A stretch of 9,705 nt of DNA from Clostridia bacterium. GTDB lineage: Bacteria; Bacillota; Clostridia; UMGS1810. Made by a program: the position numbers and the translations under genes. Positions 1-6,699 of the stretch are shown in pieces. Every line of letters starts with the position of its first letter. Position 1 is the stretch's first letter. The stretch lies in NCBI GenBank assembly GCA_017629325.1, contig JAGBXL010000192.1, forward strand, positions 1 through 9,705, written 5' to 3'. The notes under the pieces are model-generated. The model worked only from the letters and a program-made list of their open reading frames with translations, made no database searches and was not told where the DNA came from.

Positions 1-611
1 ACACCGTGCTCGGGAGCAATTAGTTCATATTTTGCTCCCAAATAGCGTCTTTCAATGCTTGCTTTTTCCATGTAAAGCTGTTCAAGACGCTCACTTACTG
101 TTGTTAAATCTTCTTCCTCGTTATTTTTAAGAATAACAAGCTCATTTACCTCGTTTTTTAGTGATGATATAACCGCCATATTTCTATCGGACGAAGCATA
201 GGCAATATCCTCTATTTTGCGGTCTATCTCTTCGTCTATTTCCTTCTTGCTCATTTCTTCGGCAATGGTATCGTCGGTGGCGTTATTTAAATCAGAAATT
301 TTCTGGTTTATTCTAGAAAGCTCGCTTTTTGTTTCGTCATCTATGTTTGAATCAAAATATGTGGCAACAAGCTTGCCTTTTTTTACCATTTCGTTTTCGC
401 TCACCGCAACATCTAAAATGCCGCCGTCTTTTGTGGAAGCCGTTATCTGATTTTCGCTTCGGATAATAATTCCTGAAAGCTTGTAGCTTTTTTCCATTGT
501 GTCTAGCTCTGCTATAACGGAGGAATCTTCAGATGTAAAAAGATTTATTAAATTAAATATAACAAACACAGCTAAGGCTAAAACTGTTAGAATTAAAACA
601 ATCTTTTTCAT
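1..611 (-). CDS. HlyD-like membrane fusion (periplasmic adaptor-type) protein, 3' end outside window
   Basis: Only the first 203 codons are present; the reading frame is open through the left edge. The ATG at 611-609 directly abuts the miaA stop and has an AAAGGAGG site 8 bases upstream. Visible in order: a short basic N-terminus and one hydrophobic segment (about residues 4-25), a likely signal anchor; a biotinyl-lipoyl-like half (about 51-87) with the pattern DGGILDV..SENEMVKKGKLVA; a long charged helical stretch (about 92-190) rich in Glu, Lys and Leu that looks like a coiled coil; then IAPEHG (198-203), the usual start of the second half of the lipoyl domain in HlyD-family proteins. Such proteins connect exporters to the outer envelope layers. 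No ABC or other exporter partner is visible, so the substrate is unknown. In some Clostridia I recall such a gene ahead of the sepF/ylm cell-division genes; that is only inference here. Family fairly sure, role not. Confidence 0.75.
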   Translation of the reverse strand, partial: MKKIVLILTVLALAVFVIFNLINLFTSEDSSVIAELDTMEKSYKLSGIIIRSENQITASTKDGGILDVAVSENEMVKKGKLVATYFDSNIDDETKSELSRINQKISDLNNATDDTIAEEMSKKEIDEEIDRKIEDIAYASSDRNMAVISSLKNEVNELVILKNNEEEDLTTVSERLEQLYMEKASIERRYLGAKYELIAPEHG

Positions 612-1577
612 TTACTCTTCCTCCTTTTTACTGTTTTTTATTAAATCTGCGGCAAGAATGGCTGCATCTTTGCCCGATTTTATTTCGCTTAAATTTATCC
701 ATTTTATATCTTTGTTTCTGCCAAACCAGGTAAGCTGCCTTTTTGCGTAGTGGCGTGAATCTCTTTTAAGTATCCTTATAGCTTCCGAAAGGGTGCATCT
801 TCCTTCTATATAGTGAATAAGTTCTTTATAGCCAAGAGCCTGCATAGATGTCATATTTCTTGTGCAGCCCTTATTCCACAAAGAAAAAACCTCGTCTAAG
901 AGACCCTCTTCCATCATAATGTCAACTCTTTTATCTATTCTCTCATATAGCTCGTCCCTGTTTCTTGTTAAACCTATATACACATAGTCATAGGGAGAGG
1001 CAGTAAGAGCACTTTTTTTGTTGTGGTCAGATATTTTCTCTCCGCTTACCCTGAAATATTCAATAGCTCTTATAACTCTTTTAACATTATTGGGGTGAAT
1101 AGCTTTTGCACTTTCGGGGTCAACATCTTCTAAAAGCCTATGAAGATTTTCATTCCCGTTTTTTTGGGCATATAAAGAAAGCTCGTTTCTTATTTCTTCA
1201 TTGCCAGAGGCCTCGGTAAAGCTGGTATCCTTAATAAAGGAATCAACATAAAGCCCTGTTCCGCCCACCACAAGTGCATTTTTACCCCTTGAAAAAATAT
1301 CTTCAAGGCATTTTTTTGCATCTTTAACATATTCGCAAACATTGTAGGCTTCATTGGGATTTTTAATATCTATTAAATGGTGAGGCACTCTTGCCATTTC
1401 ACATTCAGCTATCTTTGCCGTGCCTATATCCATACCTTTATAAATCTGCATTGAATCGCAGGAAATTATTTCGCAATTCATTAGCTCTGCAAGATAGAGA
1501 GAGGTTTCGGTTTTCCCCACTCCCGTTGGCCCTACAAGAGCTATTACTTTATTTTTAAAATTCATCTGAAAAATCAC
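612..1577 (-). CDS. miaA: tRNA dimethylallyltransferase (tRNA A37 isopentenyltransferase)
   Basis: Transfers a dimethylallyl group to N6 of A37 in tRNAs that read codons beginning with U, giving i6A37. 321 residues, normal for the family. Motifs: P-loop GPTGVGKT (16-23), DSMQIYKGMDIGTAK (41-55) with the catalytic-type Asp, GGTGLY (105-110), QALGYKE (246-252) and RQLTWFGRN (280-288). The start given is GTG at 1577, whose GTGA overlaps the mutL stop by four bases and has AAAAGGA five bases upstream. An in-frame ATG at 1565 would give a 317-residue protein with a more typical N-terminus (MNFKNKV) but lies about 17 bases from that site, so the start is uncertain by four codons. MiaB, encoded first in the same operon, uses the MiaA product. 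The last codons carry the ribosome site of the next gene. The hfq gene often found after miaA is not here. Confidence 0.97.
   Translation of the reverse strand: MIFQMNFKNKVIALVGPTGVGKTETSLYLAELMNCEIISCDSMQIYKGMDIGTAKIAECEMARVPHHLIDIKNPNEAYNVCEYVKDAKKCLEDIFSRGKNALVVGGTGLYVDSFIKDTSFTEASGNEEIRNELSLYAQKNGNENLHRLLEDVDPESAKAIHPNNVKRVIRAIEYFRVSGEKISDHNKKSALTASPYDYVYIGLTRNRDELYERIDKRVDIMMEEGLLDEVFSLWNKGCTRNMTSMQALGYKELIHYIEGRCTLSEAIRILKRDSRHYAKRQLTWFGRNKDIKWINLSEIKSGKDAAILAADLIKNSKKEEE
620..627 (-). promoter_or_regulatory. Ribosome binding site for the HlyD-like gene, embedded in the miaA coding end
   Basis: AAAGGAGG on the minus strand, 8 bases before the ATG at 611. It is formed by codons for the Lys-Lys-Glu-Glu-Glu end of MiaA, so the same bases serve as protein code and ribosome site. 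With the TAAATG junction this suggests coupled translation. Confidence 0.75.
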
Positions 1578-3586
1578 ACAATCCTTTTAAAGTTCTTTTC
1601 AAGTTCATATTTTGTCATCGATGTCATAATCGGTCTGCCGTGTGGGCAAGTGTTTATGGAATTAAAAGCAAAAACCTTTTCGCAAAGTGCTTCCATTTCT
1701 TTTGTGGTAAGACGGGTATTGCCTTTAATTGCCCTTTTGCAAGCCATTGTGTGAAGAACTTCTTCCATGTAGCCCTTTTTAATATCGCCTGTGCCTTTTT
1801 CTATTAAAGACACAATCTCCTGCACACTATCTTTAACCTCATCTTCGGGCATAGCAAAAGGAACAGAACGGATTATTAAGTTGTTTGCACCAAATTCCTC
1901 ACATTCAAAGCCAAGAGATGATAAAACCTCAAGGTTTTCAAGAGCAAGCCTTAATTTAACTGGGTCAAAATTTGCAGTAACAGGAATCATAAGAAGCTGG
2001 GATTGGGTGTTCCTTTGGCGATATTCACTCACCAAATCTTCAAAATAGAGCCTTTCGTGAGCTGCGTGCTGGTCGATAATAATCATTTCTTCATCTTTTT
2101 GAACTATTATATATGTGTTGAAAACCTGACCCACAACGGCAAAATCTATGTTTGCTTTAAAAGAAGGAGCTTTTTTCTGAACTATCGTTTCAGCCTTTAT
2201 TTCAGCTTGGGGTTTCTCTTCTTTAATAACATCTTCTTTTAAGTTTTCATTTTTAAATAAGGTGTCGTCAACTTTTATTCCCTCATCATGTGGGATTTCG
2301 GGCGGCTCCTGCCTGAAATTTAATAGCTCGCACTTTGAAAAGAAAATGTTTCTATCTATATGGCTTTTTATATCTGCCGATGTTTCCTTCGCTTTTTCCA
2401 TTAAGGGCGAAACGGGAACTTCTTTTAAATCAGTTTTTTCTTCTTTGGGGCTTATATCTGCAAGATTTTGTGTGTAGGTATCTTTTAAAAGATTAATATC
2501 AAGCTGAACTCCGCCCGATTTTTCTTTGGAAATTTCTTTCCTTACCTTCATTATTTCTTCGTGTTCTCTTTTTTTTGAAATATCTATTTCGGGAACATAT
2601 TTTTTAGAAGAGAGTGCATTTTTTACTGCCCAAAAAACTGCATTATATATTTTTTTATCGTCCGAAAAACGAACCTCGGTTTTTGTGGGGTGAACATTTA
2701 CATCTACAAAATTTCCCGAAAGGGTTATATATATAACTGCAACAGGGAATCTGCCTACCATCATAACATTCTGATAAGCCTCGGATAGTGCTGCCGAAAT
2801 TATTTTGCTGCGGATATATCTGCCGTTTATAAAAAATACTTGCTGGCGGCGGTCTTTTCTGGCAAGAGCATTTGTACCTACGCACCCTGTTACCTTTATG
2901 AACCCATCTTCAAATTCAAGTTCGTTTAAATGAGATAAATAATCTCTTCCAAAAACAGCCCTCACCGCAGTTAAAACCTTTCCGTCGCCTTGTGATGTGA
3001 GGCTCACTTTTCCATTAACAATAAGCTTAAACGAAACCTCGGGATGACTTAAAATAAGCTTATTTACTGCATCTGTAACATAACTTGTTTCTGTGGCATC
3101 GTTTTTTAAAAATTTCATTCTGGCGGGGGTGTTAAAAAATAAATCCCTCACAATTATTGTTGTGCCATCGGGGCAGCCTGCATCATCTTCTTCTATAATT
3201 TCGCCGCCCTCTAAAAATAGTGAATGGCCAAATTCATTTTCTTTTGTTTTGGTAAAAACATCTACCCTTGAAACTGCAGCAATGCTGGCAAGAGCCTCAC
3301 CTCTAAACCCAAGAGTATAGATAGCATTTAAATCTTCTTCGGTTTTTATTTTGCTTGTTGCATGGCGTTTAAAGGCTGTTGCAACCTCGCCCGGTGCTAT
3401 TCCGCAGCCGTCATCAGTTATGCGGATATATGCCATTCCGCCTTTTTTTATTTCAATGGTAACATTTTTTGCCCCTGCATCAACGCTGTTTTCCGCAAGC
3501 TCTTTAACCACAGATGCAGGCCGTTCAACGACCTCTCCTGCGGCTATCATATTGGCTATTGATTGCGGAAGAACATTTATTTTCAT
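1574..3586 (-). CDS. mutL: DNA mismatch repair protein MutL (endonuclease type)
   Basis: Links mismatch-bound MutS to strand incision and excision. I chose the ATG at 3586 (670 residues): AAGGA lies ten bases upstream, whereas the TTG three codons earlier sits one base from that site. N-terminal GHKL ATPase: ENSVDAG (32-38), DDGCG (58-62), HATSKI (about 75-80) and GFRGEAL (93-99). A low-complexity charged linker spans about 330-477. The C-terminal dimerisation/endonuclease domain has GQVFNTY (about 486-492), DQHAAHERLYFE (505-516; matches DQHAX2EX4E), ACKRAIKGN (615-623) and CPHGRP (647-652), the metal-binding set of nicking MutL proteins such as those of Bacillus and human PMS2. QLLMIP (530-535) sits where B. 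subtilis MutL has its sliding-clamp motif. The gene lies 16 bases after mutS and overlaps miaA by four bases. By family knowledge such MutL proteins work without MutH. Confidence 0.98.
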   Translation of the reverse strand: MKINVLPQSIANMIAAGEVVERPASVVKELAENSVDAGAKNVTIEIKKGGMAYIRITDDGCGIAPGEVATAFKRHATSKIKTEEDLNAIYTLGFRGEALASIAAVSRVDVFTKTKENEFGHSLFLEGGEIIEEDDAGCPDGTTIIVRDLFFNTPARMKFLKNDATETSYVTDAVNKLILSHPEVSFKLIVNGKVSLTSQGDGKVLTAVRAVFGRDYLSHLNELEFEDGFIKVTGCVGTNALARKDRRQQVFFINGRYIRSKIISAALSEAYQNVMMVGRFPVAVIYITLSGNFVDVNVHPTKTEVRFSDDKKIYNAVFWAVKNALSSKKYVPEIDISKKREHEEIMKVRKEISKEKSGGVQLDINLLKDTYTQNLADISPKEEKTDLKEVPVSPLMEKAKETSADIKSHIDRNIFFSKCELLNFRQEPPEIPHDEGIKVDDTLFKNENLKEDVIKEEKPQAEIKAETIVQKKAPSFKANIDFAVVGQVFNTYIIVQKDEEMIIIDQHAAHERLYFEDLVSEYRQRNTQSQLLMIPVTANFDPVKLRLALENLEVLSSLGFECEEFGANNLIIRSVPFAMPEDEVKDSVQEIVSLIEKGTGDIKKGYMEEVLHTMACKRAIKGNTRLTTKEMEALCEKVFAFNSINTCPHGRPIMTSMTKYELEKNFKRIV

Positions 3587-3596
3587 ACTAAACAAG

Positions 3597-3601
3597 TCCT
3601 T
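3597..3601 (-). promoter_or_regulatory. Ribosome binding site deciding the mutL start
   Basis: AAGGA in the 16-base gap between the mutS stop and mutL. Ten bases separate it from the ATG at 3586; the upstream in-frame TTG at 3595 is only one base away and cannot use it. Confidence 0.7.
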
Positions 3602-3602
3602 T

Positions 3603-6200
3603 TTATTTCACCTTTTGGTTTAACTTATATAACTCATTAAGTGCTTCTATTGGAGTTAGTGTTGTTACATCAAGATTTTTAATATATTCTGTAATTTCGT
3701 TTGATGTGGTGCTTTGGGGGTATTCTGTGTGTGATGGAACAGATATCTTTTCTTTCTTTTCGCCTCCGCCATCTAAGCTCAAAAGAATTTCTTTTGCACG
3801 GCTTATAACCTCTTCGGGCACACCTGCAAGCTTGGCAACCTCAATACCGAAGCTATCGTCAGTTCCGCCTCTTACAATTTTTCTTAAAAATGTTATATCG
3901 TCGCCGCGTTTTTTAACTGCAACAGAATAATTCTTAATTCCGTCTTTTGTTTCTTCAAGGTCTGTCAGCTCGTGATAGTGAGTTGCAAAAAGAGTTTTTG
4001 CACCTATCTTTTCTTTGTCGGAAATATATTCTGCCACCGACCATGCTATTGAAAGGCCGTCGTAGGTTGATGTGCCTCTGCCGATTTCATCTAAAATAAC
4101 AAGGCTTTTTGAGGTGGCATTTTTAAGGATATGGCTAACCTCGTTCATTTCAACCATAAATGTGCTCTGGCCCGATGCCAAATCGTCGGAAGCACCAACT
4201 CTTGTAAAGATTGCATCTACAATACCAACTTCGCAATAGGAAGCTGGAACAAAAGAGCCAATCTGTGCCATAAGCACAATTATAGCGGTCTGACGCATAT
4301 ATGTTGATTTACCCGCCATATTTGGCCCTGTTATTATTGAAAAACGGCTATCGTCGGTGTTTAAATAGGTGTCGTTGGGAACAAAGATGCTGTCTTTTAA
4401 GCTATTTTCAACTATGGGGTGTCTGCCATCTTTTATATTTATAACATTTCCTGAATTAACTAGTGGTTTAACATAGGAATTAGCCCTAGCAACATTTGCC
4501 AGAGAACAAAGACAATCGGCAACCGATATAAGCTTTGCACTTTTTTGAAGAGCTTCAAGATTTTTGAGAATTTCGCCCTTAACAGATAAAAAGTTTTCGT
4601 ATTCCAGGGTGTTTATTCTTTCACGGGCACTTAAAACCGTGTTTTCCAAATCTTTTAATTCTTTGGTTATATATCTTTCGCCATTAACTAAGGTTTGCTT
4701 GCGGATATAATAATCAGGCACTTTATCCACATTGGAATTAGACACCTCAATATAATAACCAAAAACCTTGTTGTATTTTATTTTAAGATTTTTAATGCCT
4801 GTTTTTTCTCTTTCTTCTGCTTCTATTTTTGCCATGTAAAGAGTGCTGTTACTTAATATATCTTTTATTCTGTCAAGCTCTTTATCAAAGCCTGTCTTTA
4901 TCATACCGCCCTCTTTAACTGTTACGGGGGCTTCTTCATCTATGGCACACTCAATAAGAAGATATAATTCACCCATGTTGTCTATGCCGTTGTAGATTTC
5001 CTTTAATAAAACAGATTTCATATCTCCAAGGCTACTTCGGATTTGAGGAAATTTATCTATACTCTGCTTAAGTGATAAAAAGTCGCGTGCATTACAAGAG
5101 CCATACACCACTCTTGAAATTATTCTTTCTATATCGTAAACCTTTTTAAGAGCCTGGGTTAAATCTTCTCTTGCGTCGGGAGAATTGAAAAGCTCCTCAA
5201 CCGCATCTAATCTCATTGCAATTTTCTTTTCTTCAACAAGAGGGCGGTCGAGCCACGATTTTAATCTTCTTGCACCCATTGCGGTTTTGGTTTTATCAAG
5301 TACTCCTAAAAGAGAGCCTCTTTTTGCCTTTTCACGCATGGTTTCGGTTATTTCAAGATTTCTTCTTGAGCTTATATCCAAACTTAAAAAGCTTGAGTTT
5401 TCATATATTTTTAAATCGTTTAAGTGAGAAAGATCTCTTTTTTGTGTGTCTGAAAGATACATAAAAAGTGCACCAACCGAGCGTATAATATGCTCTTTGT
5501 CGGTTATACCCAAGTTATCAAGTGTTTTTCCTTTAAACTGATTTTTTATTGCCTCAACAGATAACTCGTAGTCGTAATATCTATCCTCAATAACGCTGTT
5601 GAAAAAGTCGCAGCGTTTTTTGATTTCCATAATATCTTTGCAAATATTTTTGCCGCTTTGATTTAAAATAAGCTCAGAGGGTTTGAAAACTGAAATGGCA
5701 TAAGCCAGAGTATTTTCAATGCAATCGTATTTACCATCTAAAACATATACCTCACCTGTTGATATATCGGCAAAGGTAACTGCATAGTAGTGGTCGTGGT
5801 AATAAACAGAGGCAAGAAAGTTGTTGTCTGCCTCAGGAGTGGGCAAATCGATATTTGCAGTTCCGGGGGTTACAACCCTTATAACATCTCTTTTAACAAT
5901 TCCCTTTGCTTCTTTTGGGTCTTCCACCTGCTCGCATATTGCAACCTTTTTTCCATTTTTAATAAGCTTGGCAATATACCCTTGGGCGCTGTGATAAGGA
6001 ACACCGCACATTGGTGCTCTTTCCTCCAAACCGCAGTCTTTACCCGTAAGAGTTATTTCAAGAATTTCCGATGCAATGCGTGCATCTTCAAAAAACATCT
6101 CATAAAAATCGCCCAGACGGAAAAAGAGTATAGAATCGCTGTATTCTTCTTTTATTTGCAGATATTGCTGCATCATTGGTGTGAGACCTTGTTTTTTCAT
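3603..6200 (-). CDS. mutS: DNA mismatch repair protein MutS
   Basis: Recognises mismatches and small loops in DNA and recruits MutL in an ATP-dependent way. 865 residues, normal for MutS1. The ATG at 6200 has AAGGA nine bases upstream. Domains in order: mismatch-binding domain I with the Phe-X-Glu element in GDFYEMF (30-36), the connector, the core lever/clamp (about 265-570), and the ABC-type ATPase with Walker A GPNMAGKST (625-633), SDDLASGQSTFMVEM (671-685), Walker B VILDEIGRGTST (701-712) and ATHYHEL (739-745). The C-terminal helix-turn-helix region ends with the conserved ITEYIKNLD...TPIEALNELYKL. The flexible segment between (811-835) lacks a QLSFF/QLxLF-type sliding-clamp motif. All catalytic and mismatch-contact residues that I can recognise are intact. 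It is followed 16 bases later by mutL and preceded by a 90-base spacer with a repeat and a hairpin. Confidence 0.98.
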   Translation of the reverse strand: MKKQGLTPMMQQYLQIKEEYSDSILFFRLGDFYEMFFEDARIASEILEITLTGKDCGLEERAPMCGVPYHSAQGYIAKLIKNGKKVAICEQVEDPKEAKGIVKRDVIRVVTPGTANIDLPTPEADNNFLASVYYHDHYYAVTFADISTGEVYVLDGKYDCIENTLAYAISVFKPSELILNQSGKNICKDIMEIKKRCDFFNSVIEDRYYDYELSVEAIKNQFKGKTLDNLGITDKEHIIRSVGALFMYLSDTQKRDLSHLNDLKIYENSSFLSLDISSRRNLEITETMREKAKRGSLLGVLDKTKTAMGARRLKSWLDRPLVEEKKIAMRLDAVEELFNSPDAREDLTQALKKVYDIERIISRVVYGSCNARDFLSLKQSIDKFPQIRSSLGDMKSVLLKEIYNGIDNMGELYLLIECAIDEEAPVTVKEGGMIKTGFDKELDRIKDILSNSTLYMAKIEAEEREKTGIKNLKIKYNKVFGYYIEVSNSNVDKVPDYYIRKQTLVNGERYITKELKDLENTVLSARERINTLEYENFLSVKGEILKNLEALQKSAKLISVADCLCSLANVARANSYVKPLVNSGNVINIKDGRHPIVENSLKDSIFVPNDTYLNTDDSRFSIITGPNMAGKSTYMRQTAIIVLMAQIGSFVPASYCEVGIVDAIFTRVGASDDLASGQSTFMVEMNEVSHILKNATSKSLVILDEIGRGTSTYDGLSIAWSVAEYISDKEKIGAKTLFATHYHELTDLEETKDGIKNYSVAVKKRGDDITFLRKIVRGGTDDSFGIEVAKLAGVPEEVISRAKEILLSLDGGGEKKEKISVPSHTEYPQSTTSNEITEYIKNLDVTTLTPIEALNELYKLNQKVK

Positions 6201-6229
6201 TGGTTCTTTTCCTTTTTACATATTCAAAT

Positions 6230-6249
6230 CAAAACCGCTTGCGGTTTTG
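6230..6249. other. Perfect inverted repeat (hairpin) upstream of mutS
   Basis: Two 9-base arms, CAAAACCGC and GCGGTTTTG, are separated by TT; as RNA this gives an 8-bp stem with a four-base loop on either strand. On the minus strand the stem ends in TTTT followed by GATTTG, so a weak, leaky terminator or attenuator between ricA and mutS is possible, as is a processing site or RNA 3'-end protector. It lies about 17 bases before the mutS ribosome site. The structure is seen; the role is inferred. Confidence 0.6.
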
Positions 6250-6257
6250 CACCATAC

Positions 6258-6285
6258 CTATTCCCTATTCACTATTACTTATTCC
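6258..6285. repeat. Short tandem repeat of four 7-base units
   Basis: Plus-strand units are CTATTCC, CTATTCA, CTATTAC and TTATTCC, in exact 7-base register. On the minus strand they read GGAATAA, GTAATAG, TGAATAG, GGAATAG. The array begins five bases after the ricA stop codon and ends next to the hairpin at 6230-6249. Each unit carries TAA or TAG, and because 7 is not a multiple of 3 the stops fall in all three minus-strand frames in turn. Confidence 0.65.
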
Positions 6286-6290
6286 CTTAA

Positions 6291-6680
6291 TTAGTGGCAA
6301 CCGCCGCAGCTAGAACAATTACCGCTGCAACCGCCTTCGTCGCCGCCTTTAACAAAGTAGCCTATTATGCTGTTAACCTGATTTATCATATTTGAGAAAG
6401 CTGAATTTGCATCAAGATATGCTTTAATGTTTTCATTTTCACAAAGCTTTTCAAATTCACTTTGCATTTGGTTTCTTATTTCTTCAAATTCTTCTTTTGA
6501 TATATCGGGAGAAGAAGCTTTATTTGTAAGCTCATCTCTTTTGGTGGCATATTCCATCATAAGCTTTTGAGCCTCGGGGTCGGCAAGCTGTCTTTCCTCT
6601 GCTATTTTAAGCATTTCAAATTCGCCGCTTTCGGCTATCATCATTCCAAGTTCTTTTGCTTTTTGAAGTATTTCTTCCAT
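6291..6680 (-). CDS. YlbF/YmcA family protein (RicA-like) with a four-cysteine tail
   Basis: 129 residues, mostly alpha-helical and acidic, with the YlbF/YmcA pattern: an N-terminal helix (EEILQKAKELGMMIAES), DPEAQKLM (34-41), a middle helix and LDANSAFSNMINQVNSII near the end. The ATG at 6680 has AAAGGA eight bases upstream. In B. subtilis, YmcA (RicA) and YlbF (RicF) join YaaT (RicT) in a complex that binds [4Fe-4S] clusters and works with RNase Y in mRNA processing and development. The position directly after miaB matches B. subtilis ymcB-ymcA, which favours the RicA branch, but sequence alone could equally fit RicF, so no symbol is given. The tail has Cys118, 122, 125 and 128 plus His129 in a Gly/Ser-rich setting, which looks like a metal or Fe-S site. 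The partners are not in the window. Confidence 0.85.
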   Translation of the reverse strand: MEEILQKAKELGMMIAESGEFEMLKIAEERQLADPEAQKLMMEYATKRDELTNKASSPDISKEEFEEIRNQMQSEFEKLCENENIKAYLDANSAFSNMINQVNSIIGYFVKGGDEGGCSGNCSSCGGCH

Positions 6681-6699
6681 TTTTATTTTCCTTTCAAAA

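Noticed and set aside
217..450. Ser/Phe-rich plus-strand open frame
   Set aside because: It is antisense to the Glu/Lys-rich coiled-coil region of the HlyD-like gene, with no ribosome site or recognisable domain.
3587..3595. TTG start giving a MutL longer by three residues
   Set aside because: Only one base separates it from the AAGGA site, while the ATG at 3586 is correctly spaced and matches the family start.
3351..3623. Plus-strand 90-codon frame over the mutL start
   Set aside because: It is an antisense shadow of the highly conserved MutL ATPase N-terminus and has no motif of its own.
5790..6290. 166-codon plus-strand open frame rich in Phe, Leu, His and Tyr, resembling a small membrane protein
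   Set aside because: It lies antisense to the conserved 5' part of mutS and runs through the repeat/hairpin spacer. It has no family motif, and its hydrophobicity comes from reading Lys/Glu-rich codons backwards.
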